Of a stretch of DNA of 64,000 nucleotides, positions 35,286 to 45,700 are shown one piece after another. This stretch comes from Iodidimonas nitroreducens (GTDB lineage: Bacteria; Pseudomonadota; Alphaproteobacteria; Sphingomonadales; Rhodothalassiaceae): NCBI RefSeq assembly GCF_008579165.1, contig NZ_BKCN01000002.1. One strand, written 5' to 3'. A model generated the notes under the pieces. It did no database searches. It was not told the DNA's origin and saw nothing but the letters and a program-made list of their open reading frames with translations. Position 1 is the first letter of the stretch. Each line of letters opens with the position of its first letter. Both the position numbers and the translations under genes were made by a program.

Positions 35286-35813
35286 GTGGCACCTGAAAGG
35301 ATCGGGCTATATCCGGGAACATTCGACCCGGTGACCAATGGCCATCTGGATATTATCCGGCGCGGATCAAAGCTGGTGGATCATCTTGTGATCGGTGTTG
35401 CCACCAATCCATCCAAGGATCCGCTTTTTTCGCTGGATGAACGCGTGAAAATGGTGCGTGCCGAAACGGCGGAACTGGCCCAAAATTGCGCTGCTAAAAT
35501 CACGGTCGAGCCTTTTGACGATTTGTTGATGGCTTTTGCCGAAACAATCGGGGCGGTGATCATCATCAGGGGCTTGCGGGCGGTTTCGGATTTTGAATAT
35601 GAATTTCAGATGGCCGGGATGAATGCCTTTCTCAATCCCGATGTGGAGACCGTGTTTTTAATGGCGGATGCCAAATATCAGCCGATTGCTTCGAAACTGG
35701 TGAAAGAAATCGCAAGCTATGGCGGGCGGATCGATCAATTCATTCCAAAGCGCGTGGCCCATGCCGTGCGTGCCCAGATTGCTGATCGCCGCCGCCGCAA
35801 AGCGGCCCCTTGA
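35286..35813 (+). CDS. coaD: Phosphopantetheine adenylyltransferase
   Basis: A 175-residue enzyme of coenzyme A synthesis joining ATP and 4'-phosphopantetheine. The nucleotidyltransferase motif is YPGTFDPVTNGHLDIIRRG; KVVITVEPFDDLL-like and IRGLRAVSDFEYEFQMAGMN follow; the ISSTxVK motif appears as IASKLVKEIASYGG. The start is GTG at 35286 with GGAGGG upstream; the longer open frame has no conserved residues before it. Confidence 0.95.
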   Translation: MAPERIGLYPGTFDPVTNGHLDIIRRGSKLVDHLVIGVATNPSKDPLFSLDERVKMVRAETAELAQNCAAKITVEPFDDLLMAFAETIGAVIIIRGLRAVSDFEYEFQMAGMNAFLNPDVETVFLMADAKYQPIASKLVKEIASYGGRIDQFIPKRVAHAVRAQIADRRRRKAAP

Positions 35814-35888
35814 TGGCCCCTCTGTCCGCTGTGTTTATAAGATTTGGGGCGATGGGAAATGGAACTTGCGAAATTGAAGGTGTTCTCG

Positions 35889-36491
35889 ATGATATTGAAA
35901 AAATGGTTTGCAGGCTTATTGGCCCTGAGCTTGAGCGGCGCTGCGGTGACGGTGCAAGCACAAAATCAAGCTGAAAATCAGGCTGTGGATTTATCCGATC
36001 CCGAAAATACACTTTATCTCGATCTGGAAACGGGGCGGGTCACTATCCAATTGCGCCCCGATAAAGCCCCCAATAGCGTGGAGCGGATCAGAACGCTGGT
36101 GCGCCGGGGTTTTTATGATGGGCTGATTTTTCATCGGGTGATCCCCGGCTTCATGGCGCAGGGCGGTGATCCGGCAGGAAATGGCTCGGGCGGATCGGAA
36201 CTCCCGGATTTGAAGGCCGAATTCAGCGATCTTTTGCATTTGCGGGGCACCATGGCCATGGCTCGGGCCGATAGTCCCGATAGCGCCAATAGCCAATTTT
36301 ATATTACCTTCAGCCGGATCAGCAACCTTGATAATAAATATACGATCATTGGCCGCGTGGTCTCAGGGATGGAGCATGTGGATGCCTTGGCCGTAGGGGA
36401 ACCCCCTGTGGAGCCGAGCAAGATCATCAAGATGAGCCTGGCATCAGACAGTGCGGATCAAAATAAAAGCGCGCAATCAGCCAATCAATAG
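35889..36491 (+). CDS. Periplasmic cyclophilin-type peptidyl-prolyl isomerase
   Basis: A 200-residue protein with a signal peptide (residues 1-24, ending AVTVQA). The cyclophilin fold is clear: DLETGRVTIQLRPDKAPNSVERI, GFYDGLIFHRVIPGFMAQGGDP, GTMAMARADSPDSANSQFYITF, KYTIIGRVVSGMEHVDAL. It catalyses proline isomerisation in exported proteins. I start at the ATG at 35889 behind AAGG; an ATG 30 bases earlier would lengthen the signal region. It follows coaD. Confidence 0.9.
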   Translation: MILKKWFAGLLALSLSGAAVTVQAQNQAENQAVDLSDPENTLYLDLETGRVTIQLRPDKAPNSVERIRTLVRRGFYDGLIFHRVIPGFMAQGGDPAGNGSGGSELPDLKAEFSDLLHLRGTMAMARADSPDSANSQFYITFSRISNLDNKYTIIGRVVSGMEHVDALAVGEPPVEPSKIIKMSLASDSADQNKSAQSANQ

Positions 36492-36514
36492 GGCCGGACG
36501 CGGTTTTTTGGCGA

Positions 36515-37849
36515 TCAGGCGGCGCTGTCTGTGCTTTGCCGCCATTGCTCAAGGGCCAAAAGGGCGCGTTCGCTCATGGCGGGCTTGCGCTCTTTTTTCC
36601 TGATCCGGCCTTCCAAAGGCGGGAACAGCCCGAAATTCACATTCATCGGCTGAAAGCTTTCCGCATGGGCGCCGCCGGTGATATGGGCCAAAAGCGCCCC
36701 AAAGGCGGTGACCATGGGCGGATGGCTGATGCTTTCGCCCTTCGCCTCGGCGGCGGCGAACCGACCGGCCAACAGACCGATGGCGGCGGATTCGATATAG
36801 CCTTCAACGCCGGTGATCTGCCCCGCAAAGCGCAGGCGGGGATCCGCCTTCAGCCGCAGGCTTTGATCGAGCAGTTTCGGCGCATTGATAAAGGTATTGC
36901 GATGCAGCCCGCCCAAACGGGCGAACCGCGCCTGCTCAAGCCCGGGGATCATGCGGAAAATATCGGTTTGTGCCCCATATTTCAGCTTGGTTTGAAAGCC
37001 CACCATATTATAGAGCGTGCCCAGCTTGTTATCCTGCCGCAATTGGATCACGGCATGGGCCTGGCGCCCGGTGCGGGGATCGATCAGGCCCACCGGCTTC
37101 ATCGGGCCAAAACGCAGGGTTTCATGGCCGCGTTCGGCCATCACCTCGATGGGCATACAGCCTTCAAAATAGGGGGTGTTGGCTTCCCATTCCTTGAAGC
37201 TGGTTTTTTCGCCTTCCAGCAGGGCCTTGATGAAGGCTTCATATTGGGCTTGATCGAGGGGGCAATTAATATAATCGGCCCCTTCGCCTTTATCATAGCG
37301 GGATTGAAACCAGGCAATATCGAAATTGATGCTATCCTTATAAACGATGGGGGCGATAGCATCAAAAAAGGCGAGGCTGTCTTCTCCGGTTAAACCAAGG
37401 ATGGCATGGCTTAAACCATCCGATGTGAGGGGGCCGGTGGCAATGATCACATTCGACCAATCGGCGGGGGGCAATTCATCGATGCAATCGCGCTCAATTT
37501 CGATCAGGGGATGATTTTTGAGGATGGTGCTGACCATATCCGAAAAATGATCGCGATCCACCGCCAAGGCCGATCCCGCAGGCACTTTGGTGGCATCGCC
37601 ACAGCGCATGATCAGCGAATTCATCCGGCGCATTTCTTCATGCAAAAGGCCAACGGCATTATTTTGTGCATCATCGGATCGAAAGGAATTGGAGCAGACC
37701 AATTCAGCCAATCCCTCGCCATGATGGGCGGCGGTGGTTCTTCTGGGGCGCATTTCATGCAGGATCACGGAAATGCCCTGCTCGGCGATTTGCCATGCGG
37801 CTTCTGATCCCGCCAATCCCCCGCCAATGATATGGACGCAAGTGTTCAT
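36515..37849 (-). CDS. trmFO: Folate/FAD-dependent tRNA(uracil-54) methyltransferase TrmFO
   Basis: A 444-residue flavoprotein that makes 5-methyluridine at tRNA position 54 with methylene-tetrahydrofolate. FAD-binding HIIGGGLAGSEAAWQIAEQG at the start; LVCSNSFRSDDAQNNAVGLLHEEMR with the family Cys; TYPICAL C-terminal GGAHAESFQPMNVNFGLFPPLEGRIRKKERK. It is convergent with the isomerase gene and divergent from nrtS. Confidence 0.95.
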   Translation of the reverse strand: MNTCVHIIGGGLAGSEAAWQIAEQGISVILHEMRPRRTTAAHHGEGLAELVCSNSFRSDDAQNNAVGLLHEEMRRMNSLIMRCGDATKVPAGSALAVDRDHFSDMVSTILKNHPLIEIERDCIDELPPADWSNVIIATGPLTSDGLSHAILGLTGEDSLAFFDAIAPIVYKDSINFDIAWFQSRYDKGEGADYINCPLDQAQYEAFIKALLEGEKTSFKEWEANTPYFEGCMPIEVMAERGHETLRFGPMKPVGLIDPRTGRQAHAVIQLRQDNKLGTLYNMVGFQTKLKYGAQTDIFRMIPGLEQARFARLGGLHRNTFINAPKLLDQSLRLKADPRLRFAGQITGVEGYIESAAIGLLAGRFAAAEAKGESISHPPMVTAFGALLAHITGGAHAESFQPMNVNFGLFPPLEGRIRKKERKPAMSERALLALEQWRQSTDSAA

Positions 37850-37956
37850 GAGAATAATCCTGTGATAGGGGGGCGGGCGACCTTCGCGCTTTTGCGGTTG
37901 TCGTTGATGGCTTTGCAGTCTATTTCAAATCTGGTGAACACAGGCAAGAGGGTTTC

Positions 37957-38229
37957 ATGAATTCTAGCGCGCAGCCCATGACATTATTCGAAGCTTTGCG
38001 CCTGCGATCCGTGGTGACTCGTGGGCTGAAAGTGGCTCTGATTGTTGGTGTTATTCTGGTTTTGATCAATCAGGGTGAGTTGTTTTTAAAAGGCGAGATG
38101 CCGCCGCTTTGGAAGGTGATCATGACCTTCATCGTGCCCTATTGCGTTTCCAGCTATTCCGGGGCGGCCCATATCGTGGCCCAAAGCCGCAGGCCGGTGG
38201 TTGAGCCAGAGCCTCGCCCAAAGCCATAG
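37957..38229 (+). CDS. nrtS: Nitrate/nitrite transporter NrtS
   Basis: A 90-residue membrane protein with two helices (ALIVGVILVLINQGELFL and WKVIMTFIVPYCVSSYSGAAHI), the small NrtS pattern, where paired NrtS units move nitrate and nitrite. It has the characteristic INQGE and FIVPYCVSSYS motifs. It stands alone between trmFO and hspQ; no nitrate-reduction gene is near, so its role here is open. Confidence 0.8.
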   Translation: MNSSAQPMTLFEALRLRSVVTRGLKVALIVGVILVLINQGELFLKGEMPPLWKVIMTFIVPYCVSSYSGAAHIVAQSRRPVVEPEPRPKP

Positions 38230-38232
38230 CCA

Positions 38233-38604
38233 TCAATTCAGGCTGAGCATAGGGAGCTTATAGCTCCCATCCTGATAGGGGCCCAGATGATTGGGAATAT
38301 CGGGATGGCGGCAGGGCCCTGATGTATCGGATTCCAGATTTTGCTGGCTGACATAGGCCATATAGGTGGATTGTTCATTTTCCGCCAGCACATGATAGAA
38401 AGGCTGATCTTTTCTGGGCCGCATGGCTTCGGGGATAGACAGCCACCACTCTTCGCTATTATCGAAAACGGGATCGACATCATAAATCACGCCGCGAAAC
38501 GGAAAGATCCTGTGTTTCACGATCTGGCCGATTGAAAATTTTCCTTCCGCAAATCTTGTCACTTTTGGTGCCTGTGATTGTTTCTGATCATTAAAGTGCT
38601 GCAA
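38233..38604 (-). CDS. hspQ: Heat shock protein HspQ
   Basis: A 123-residue protein of the YccV/HspQ family (FSIGQIVKHRIFPFRGVIYDVDPVFDNSEEWW, RPRKDQPFYHVLAENEQSTYMAYVSQQNL). HspQ is a specificity factor for Lon protease in some bacteria. The start is uncertain: the longest frame begins with TTG at 38604; a GTG at 38562 directly before the conserved part is also possible. Confidence 0.88.
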   Translation of the reverse strand: MQHFNDQKQSQAPKVTRFAEGKFSIGQIVKHRIFPFRGVIYDVDPVFDNSEEWWLSIPEAMRPRKDQPFYHVLAENEQSTYMAYVSQQNLESDTSGPCRHPDIPNHLGPYQDGSYKLPMLSLN

Positions 38605-38684
38605 TGGGCTAAAATTAAAGGAGAGTAGGGCCGCTGATCAAGCGCTTTTGGCCCCTGCGCCGAAAGGAATTTACCCATTTGGTT

Positions 38685-39139
38685 TTAGGAAATGGGGGAA
38701 AAGCATCCATGCAATCGGCTGAAGGTGGTTTCGATGGAAAAGAGAATGATCGCCAATGCCTTGATGATATCGTGCAGATCGGTGGGTTCAGCGATATCGG
38801 TAAGGCTGGAAAAGCTGATCAGCCTTGGGCATCCTTGGTGATCTGATCATGATCGCGTAATCTCGATTGCTCCAAAATGGCGATCATATGCCTTCTGCCA
38901 TCCGGATTTTCGGCTGAAAAGGGCAGATAGCCCAGCCTTGCTTTCAGGCTGAGGCGCGATTGTCCGTGCCTTGGTTTGTCGATGGAACATTCAAACTCTA
39001 TGCCATCCCATATGAAGCTGAAGATGAGCGGAAATTGCAGGGTCGGGTTATCGATCTCTTTCTGCGCTTGTTCCAAAATCTGATACAAGGCGGGAAGCTG
39101 GGCGGAGTCAGCCTGAAAATCGGTTTGATACTGGGTCAT
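38685..39139 (-). CDS. Conserved-looking hypothetical protein (frameshifted)
   Basis: The first 106 residues (MTQYQTDFQADSAQLPALYQILEQAQ...) end in a stop at 38819. After it, one base back in frame, coding-like sequence continues (LISFSSLTDIAEPTDLHDIIKALAIILFSIETTFSRLHG) to a stop at 38685. One lost C/G near 38822 would join them to about 151 residues, the same error as in other genes here. It holds a beta-rich middle (LQFPLIFSFIWDGIEFECSIDK) and a helical end. Function unknown. It is divergent from the ABC exporter gene. Confidence 0.6.
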
Positions 39140-39240
39140 GATGCACAAAAAGCCTGATGATTTATCTGCCTGATCATGCTCTGTCAGGCTTAATGAACCG
39201 TAAAACGAATTGTTTTCTATCTTTTTTAAGGACAAATCTG

Positions 39241-41067
39241 ATGCCGCGTGGTCTGCAACATTCGCCAATAGATAGCACAGGGCCTAAAGAGCCAACAACA
39301 TATCATTGGCAATCGATCCGGCGTCTCATTCCTTATTTATGGCCACGGGATCGTTTCGACCTGAAACTGCGGATCGTTTTTGCCGTGCTTTTGATGCTGC
39401 TGGCCAAAGGGGTGACGGTTTACACCCCATTTTTCTATAAATCGGCGATCGACAATCTTCAGTCGCCCACAGGGCAGGCGGTGCTCATTCCGGCTTTTTT
39501 GCTGATGGCCTATGGCATGGCGCGCTTTGGCGGGGTGGCTTTGGCGCAATTGCGCGATGCGGTTTTCTCCCAAGCCTCGCAACACGCGCTGCGCAGCGTG
39601 GCTTTGCAAACCTTCCAGCATCTGCATGCTTTATCCTTGCGGTTTCATCTGGAGCGACGCACGGGGGGCATGTCGCGGGCCATTGACCGGGGCACCCGGG
39701 CGATTGATTTTCTTTTGCGGTTCCTGACCTTTAATATCGTCCCCACGGTGCTTGAGCTGCTTTTGGTGGCGGGCATTTTCTGGGTCCATTTTGGCTGGAT
39801 CTATGCCCTGTGTCTGCTGGTGGCGGTGGCCATTTATATCGTTTTTTCGGTGGCCATCACGGAATGGCGCACGCGCTTTCGCAAAACCATGAATGAGCAG
39901 GACAGCAAAGCCAATAGCCGCGCCATCGATAGCCTTTTGAATTATGAAACGGTGAAATATTTCGGCAATGAAGAACATGAGGCCAACCGCTATGATCGGG
40001 CCTTGAAAAGCTATCAGGGCGCGGCTCTCCAAAGCCAGTCGTCTCTTTCTTTGCTGAATGCGGGCCAGGCGCTGATCATCAATATTGCCTTGGCGGGTGT
40101 AATGATCCTTACGGCGCGGGATGCGCTGGCCGGAACCCTCACTTTGGGTGATGTGGTGCTGGCCAATTCCCTGTTGATCCAGCTTTTTGTGCCCCTCAAT
40201 CTTTTGGGGTTCGTTTATCGGGAAATTCGGCAGTCCCTGATTGATATGGATTATCTGTTTGGCCTGCTCGATAGGGATCAGGAAATTGCCGACAAGGTGG
40301 ATGCCGTGCCGCTGGTTGTCAAAGGTGGCGAGGTCCGGTTTCAGGCGGTCGATTTCGGTTATGATCCCCGCCGCCAGATCCTTCATGATCTGAGCTTTCA
40401 TGTGCCGCCGGGGAAAACCGTGGCCATCGTGGGGCCGAGCGGGGCGGGTAAATCAACCCTGTCGCGCATCCTTTACCGCTTTTATGATATAACGGCGGGG
40501 GCGGTGCTGATCGATGGCATGGATATTCGCGATGTCACCCAGAAAAGCCTGCGCCAAGCCATCGGGATCGTGCCGCAGGATACAGTGCTGTTCAATGAAA
40601 GCATCGCCTATAATATCCGCTATGGCCGCCCCGATGCCAGCGATGAAGATATCCGTCAGGCGGCCCGCTTTGCGCGGATAGATGGCTTTATCGATCAATT
40701 GCCCGATGGCTATGAAACCCTTGTGGGGGAGCGGGGATTGAAGCTATCCGGCGGCGAGAAGCAGCGCGTGGCGATTGCGCGGACCATCTTGAAAGATCCG
40801 CCGATCCTGTTGCTCGATGAAGCGACCAGTGCACTCGATAGCCGCACCGAGCGGGAAATTCAGGAGGCCATCGAGCAGATTTCACGCAACCGCACCACAT
40901 TGGTGATTGCGCATCGCCTGTCAACCGTGGTGAATGCGGATGAAATTCTGGTTCTTGATCAGGGGCGGATCATCGAGCGCGGCGCGCATGAAAGCTTATT
41001 GCTCGCCCAAGGCACTTATCATGCCATGTGGCAGCGCCAGCTTGATGGATCGCCATCAGATGTTTGA
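39241..41067 (+). CDS. Atm1/HMT1-type ABC exporter
   Basis: A 608-residue half-transporter: an N-terminal six-helix membrane domain (about 45-330, with RIVFAVLLMLLAKGVTVYTPFFYKSAIDNL and the family's AIDSLLNYETVKYFGNEEHE) and a C-terminal ATPase with Walker A VGPSGAGKST, signature LSGGEKQRVAIARTILKDPP and Walker B ILLLDEATSALDS. Atm1-type exporters move glutathione-linked sulfur or metal-thiol compounds and protect from heavy metals. AAGGA before the ATG at 39241 decides the start over upstream in-frame codons. psd and pssA follow. Confidence 0.92.
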   Translation: MPRGLQHSPIDSTGPKEPTTYHWQSIRRLIPYLWPRDRFDLKLRIVFAVLLMLLAKGVTVYTPFFYKSAIDNLQSPTGQAVLIPAFLLMAYGMARFGGVALAQLRDAVFSQASQHALRSVALQTFQHLHALSLRFHLERRTGGMSRAIDRGTRAIDFLLRFLTFNIVPTVLELLLVAGIFWVHFGWIYALCLLVAVAIYIVFSVAITEWRTRFRKTMNEQDSKANSRAIDSLLNYETVKYFGNEEHEANRYDRALKSYQGAALQSQSSLSLLNAGQALIINIALAGVMILTARDALAGTLTLGDVVLANSLLIQLFVPLNLLGFVYREIRQSLIDMDYLFGLLDRDQEIADKVDAVPLVVKGGEVRFQAVDFGYDPRRQILHDLSFHVPPGKTVAIVGPSGAGKSTLSRILYRFYDITAGAVLIDGMDIRDVTQKSLRQAIGIVPQDTVLFNESIAYNIRYGRPDASDEDIRQAARFARIDGFIDQLPDGYETLVGERGLKLSGGEKQRVAIARTILKDPPILLLDEATSALDSRTEREIQEAIEQISRNRTTLVIAHRLSTVVNADEILVLDQGRIIERGAHESLLLAQGTYHAMWQRQLDGSPSDV

Positions 41068-41191
41068 CCTTTTGCAACAATTTGGTCAGAGTTCGCGAAA
41101 CAAGGCCGGATAAGATATATCTGTGTCAAAGATCATGCACGCTCAGCAAACCGTTCATCTTGGTTTGCATCATATGGAAAGGTTGTCTCCG

Positions 41192-41887
41192 ATGGATCCG
41201 TTTCGTTCTGCTTTCAATCGCGTTCATCGGGAAGGCATCCCCTTTGTTCTGATCGCTTTTGGTCTGGCGGCCTTGTTTATGATCTTCCTGTCTGAAACGC
41301 TGGGATGGATTTTTATCGTTCTGGGCCTTTATATCGTTTATTTTTTCCGCGATCCGGTGCGCATGACCCCGCTGTTGCCCGATGCCCTGATCAGCCCGGC
41401 CGATGGGGTGGTTTCCAAAATCGATGAAGCGGCGCCGCCTGCCGATCTTGAAATGGGGGATGGCCCGCTCACCCGCATTTCGATTTTTCTGTCGGTTTTG
41501 AATGTGCATGTCAATCGCGTGCCCTGCGAAGGATCGATCAGTAAGCTGGTTTATGTGCCGGGCAAATTCATCAATGCCTCCCTTGATAAAGCCAGCGAAG
41601 ATAATGAACGCCAGCTTGTGCGCCTTGATCGGGCGGATGGTCGGTCGGTGGCATTCGTGCAGATTGCCGGTTTGATCGCCCGGCGCATCGTGTGTTCCCT
41701 TGATGTGGGCCAGAATGTGGTGGCCGGAGAGCGGTTCGGGATCATCCGTTTTGGCAGCCGCATGGATGTGTATTGCCCCAAAGGCATGGAGCCGGTGATT
41801 GCCGTGGGGCAAACGGTGGTGGGGGGTGAAACCATTCTGGCCACCGATGATGCGGTTAATCCGCGCCCTGATGGCCGGGCGGATTGA
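41192..41887 (+). CDS. psd: Phosphatidylserine decarboxylase proenzyme
   Basis: A 231-residue type II (small, soluble-end) decarboxylase producing phosphatidylethanolamine. After two helices (VLIAFGLAALFMIFLSE and IFIVLGLYIVYFF), the conserved FRDPVR, ISPADGVVSKID, SVLNVHVNRVPCEG and the self-cleavage site FGSRMDVY (Gly-Ser gives the pyruvoyl group) are present. AAAGG lies nine bases before the ATG at 41192; upstream starts are weaker. It overlaps pssA at TGATG. Confidence 0.95.
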   Translation: MDPFRSAFNRVHREGIPFVLIAFGLAALFMIFLSETLGWIFIVLGLYIVYFFRDPVRMTPLLPDALISPADGVVSKIDEAAPPADLEMGDGPLTRISIFLSVLNVHVNRVPCEGSISKLVYVPGKFINASLDKASEDNERQLVRLDRADGRSVAFVQIAGLIARRIVCSLDVGQNVVAGERFGIIRFGSRMDVYCPKGMEPVIAVGQTVVGGETILATDDAVNPRPDGRAD

Positions 41888-42663
41888 TGCGCACCCCTAA
41901 AAAAGATATGGGCCGCAATGTCTTTACCGCCCGCATGATGGCGGCCAATGTTGTCACCACCCTTGCCTTATGCTCGGGCATGACGGCGATCCGCTTTGCC
42001 ATTGAAGGGCGGTTTCAACTGGCTGTGGTCTTTGTCATTGCGGCGGCGGTGCTCGATGCCATGGATGGCGCTGTGGCCCGGCTTTTGAAAAGCACCAGCC
42101 GCTTTGGGGCCGAGCTTGATAGCCTTTCAGATGTCGTGGCCTTTGGCATGGCCCCCGCCTTTTTGCTTTATGCATGGGGATTGGGCGATATGGGCCGGTT
42201 TGGCTGGATCGTGGCCCTGGCCTATGGGGTGTCTGTCGCCTTGCGTTTGGCACGCTATAATGCGGCGATCGAGGATGAAGATGATCCTCATCGTCCCCTT
42301 GGCTATTTCACCGGGGTGCCTGCCCCTGCCGGGGCGATGCTGGTTTTGCTGCCCATGCTTCTCGATTTTGCCTTTGAGTCCAATTTGTTCCAGCGTTCGA
42401 TTGTGCTGGTGGGCTATGTGGGGCTGATCGCGACTTTGGTGGTATCGCGGCTGCCAACCTTTTCGCTGAAGCAATTTCGGGTGCGCCGCGATGCAATGGT
42501 GCCCACCTTGCTTTTGATTGCCCTTTTCGCGGCATCGGTGACGGTTTATCGCTGGGCGGCTTTGTCTATCGTTGTGATTTTATATCTGGGATCAATCCCT
42601 TTGGCGCTGAGCATTTATCGCCGGAAAAAGCACGAGAGCGTCAAATCCAAAGCATCTGAGTGA
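41887..42663 (+). CDS. pssA: CDP-diacylglycerol-serine O-phosphatidyltransferase
   Basis: A 258-residue integral membrane enzyme making phosphatidylserine, the substrate of Psd. The CDP-alcohol phosphotransferase motif is complete: DAMDGAVARLLKSTSRFGAELDSLSD. About eight helices are visible. It is translationally coupled to psd, so the two steps to phosphatidylethanolamine are one unit. Confidence 0.95.
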   Translation: MRTPKKDMGRNVFTARMMAANVVTTLALCSGMTAIRFAIEGRFQLAVVFVIAAAVLDAMDGAVARLLKSTSRFGAELDSLSDVVAFGMAPAFLLYAWGLGDMGRFGWIVALAYGVSVALRLARYNAAIEDEDDPHRPLGYFTGVPAPAGAMLVLLPMLLDFAFESNLFQRSIVLVGYVGLIATLVVSRLPTFSLKQFRVRRDAMVPTLLLIALFAASVTVYRWAALSIVVILYLGSIPLALSIYRRKKHESVKSKASE

Positions 42664-42705
42664 GCAGGTAAAGTTTCGCCCGATTCTGTTCGTTATTTCT
42701 GGCGG

Positions 42706-45700
42706 TTATTCGGCAGCCTGCTTTATATCGCCGCGATGATCCGTTTTTCCCTTTGCAGCCTTTTGTTCTTTGCGTAAGGCGCGCTTTTCACGGATTAAAA
42801 CCCGCCAGGCCAACATCGAGGGGGTGACCACCAGGGTCAGAAGGGTGGCAAAGCTGAGCCCGAATACAATGGCCAAGGCCAGATCCACCCAGATGAAGCT
42901 GGTGGGGGAGCCGATTTCCACATTGCGTTTGATGAAATCGACATTCACCTGAAAAACCATCGGCAACAGCCCGATCACTGTGGTGATGGTGGTGAGCAGC
43001 ACCGGGCGCAATCTTTGGGCGCCGGTGCGAACGATAGCATCAAGGGGCTTCATCCCGCTTTTCACCAAACGATCATAAGTATCGATGAGCACGATATTAT
43101 TATTCACCACGATCCCGGCCAAAGCGATGATGCCCACCCCGGTCATCACGATCACAAAGGGCCGGTCCAAAAGCCATAGGCCGAAAACCGCGCCGACAGT
43201 TGATAAGATGACTGAGGATAAAATCAGCCCGGCATGGTAAAAGCTGTTGAATTGCGCGAGCAGAATGAGGCCCATGCCAAAAAGGGCCACGGCAAAGGCA
43301 TTGATCAGGAAACTGCCCGATTCCCGCTCCACCTCATCTTGTCCGGCAAAGCTTATTTTCAGGCGGGGATCAAAATTCTGATCGGCAATCCAGGACCGCA
43401 ATTCCTCGACTTTCGTTGCGGGTTGAACGCCGGTAGCCACATCACTTTGAAGCGTCAGCACGTTTTCCCCGTCGATCCGTTCGATATCGCCGGTTTTGGG
43501 CCGCGCTGACCGCTCCACAAAATTGCTGATCGGAACACTGCCGAATTCGGTTGGGATGCGCAGGCGATCAAGGGCCAGAATGCCGCGTTCATCACGGGGG
43601 AAACGCACCCTGATATCCACTTCGTCATCGGCCCCATCCGGGCGATAGCGGCCCACCAGCGCGCCATTGGTGACAAGCTGGATGAAGCTGCCCACGCTGG
43701 TGAGATCCGTGCCGAACCGCCCGGCTTCTGATCGATCAACATCAAGCCGCCATTCGATCCCAGCCGTTGGGCGGCTGTCTTCCTGATCCACCAGCCCTTC
43801 CATCTGATCGAGATGACGGCGGATTTTATCCACCGCTGCGGTTAGGAGCGAGGAATGATCGCTGGCAATTTCGATCTGAATGGCTTTGCCCTGCACCGGG
43901 CCTTGTTGTTCTTCGGAAAATTCAATTTTCACGCCGGGAATATCGGCCACGCGCTGACGGATTTCCGCTTCGATTTCGGTTGCGGGGCGGCGCTCGTTCC
44001 AATCTTTGAATAATAAGGTGATCCGCCCGATAATATCATCGGCATCGCCCGAACCAGCCCCGATCCGGGTATAGCGGTTTTCCACCCCCTCTACATCGAG
44101 CACCTTGCTTTCCACATTGGAAACGATGCGGCTCATTTCATTGACAGAGAGATTGCCGCGGGCATGAACCAGAAGGCGGGCGCTATTGGGCTCGCCATCG
44201 GGAAACAGAATCTGCCCACTATTATCGGTGATGAACAAGGTCCATGTGCCGACAAGAGCCAGAAGGGTCAGGCTTAAAATCTTGCCCGGATGGTGCATAA
44301 CCCGGGATAGGAATTGGGCATAGGCCCCGGTAAAGCCCCCGAGATTTTTGGGGTCGTCGCCTTTGTCTCCGGCCAGATGCTCCATCAATTCCGCATTGCC
44401 TTCGCCCGGCTTGCCAATGGCCGCACCCAGAGTGGGCAGAAAGATCAAGGCCATGAGCAAAGAGCCGATCAGCGTGAAAATCAGGGTCAGCGGCAGATAG
44501 CTCATGAAATCGCCGATGATACCGGGCCAAAAAAGCAAAGGGGCAAAGGCCATGAGGGTGGTGGCGGTTGAAGCGGTGATCGGCCAGGCCATGCGCTGTG
44601 CGGCCAAGCGGAAGGCATCGCGTTTTGATGCGCCTTCCAGCAATTTTCGATCAGCATATTCGGAAACCACAATGGCCCCATCCACAAGCAGCCCAACGGC
44701 CAGAATAAGCCCGAATAAAACCACCGTATTGATGCTGTTCCCCAAAGCATAAAGGATCAAAATGCCAAACAGAAAAGCCCCGGGAATGGAGACCCCCACC
44801 AAAAGCGCCGAGCGCCAGCCAAGGGCCGCAACAACGACGATGGCCACCAAAGCCACGGCCGATAAAACCGAATTGCGCAAGGTTTCCAGAAAATCGCTGA
44901 CATAAACCGAGGTATCGCCCAGATATTCATAGCGAACGGTCTCGGGCCAAAGGGCAGCGGATTGCTGGGTCATCCATTTTGCCGCTTCGGCGGTTTCAAC
45001 GGTATTGGTGCCAACCCGCTTGATCACCTCGATGGTGATGGCCGGGCGGCCATTGAATCTGGCCAAAGATGTGGCATCTTTGAAGGTGCGCCGGGCTTCC
45101 CCCAGATCGCCCAGGGTCACCACCCCGTCACGCGATGTTTTCACCGGCAGATTGGCCACATCGCGGGCATCATGAAATAAGCCCGGAACCTTGATGGCAA
45201 AGCGAGCATCGCCCGCATCCATGGCCCCTGCGGCGATCAGCCGGTTATTATTCTGGACCACCGTCAAAAGCTCATTGAGCGAGACATCATAGATTTCGAT
45301 TTTTGCGGGATCGACAATGACTTCAAGCACTTCTTCGCGCTTGCCGCCGAGCTGTGCTTCCAAAACACTGGGGATGGTTTCAAGGCGATCCTTCAGATCC
45401 TCGGCAAGCTGCACCATGGTGCGCTCAGGGGCATCCCCATAAAGCACAATGGTGATGATCGGGGATTTGCCTGCGGAATATTCCGCTACTACCGGTTCAT
45501 CTGAATCATCGGGCAGATCGGCTTTTGCCATATCCACCGCTTCGCGCACATCCAAAAGCGCCTGATCGGCATCCACATCGGGCTGAAATTCCAGTACCAG
45601 ACTGGCCCCGCCTTCAAAACCCGTGGAGGTCATTTCCTTCACGCCCTCAATGGTTTGAAGCTGGCGTTCCATGGGCTTTATGATCATGCGCACAGCATCT

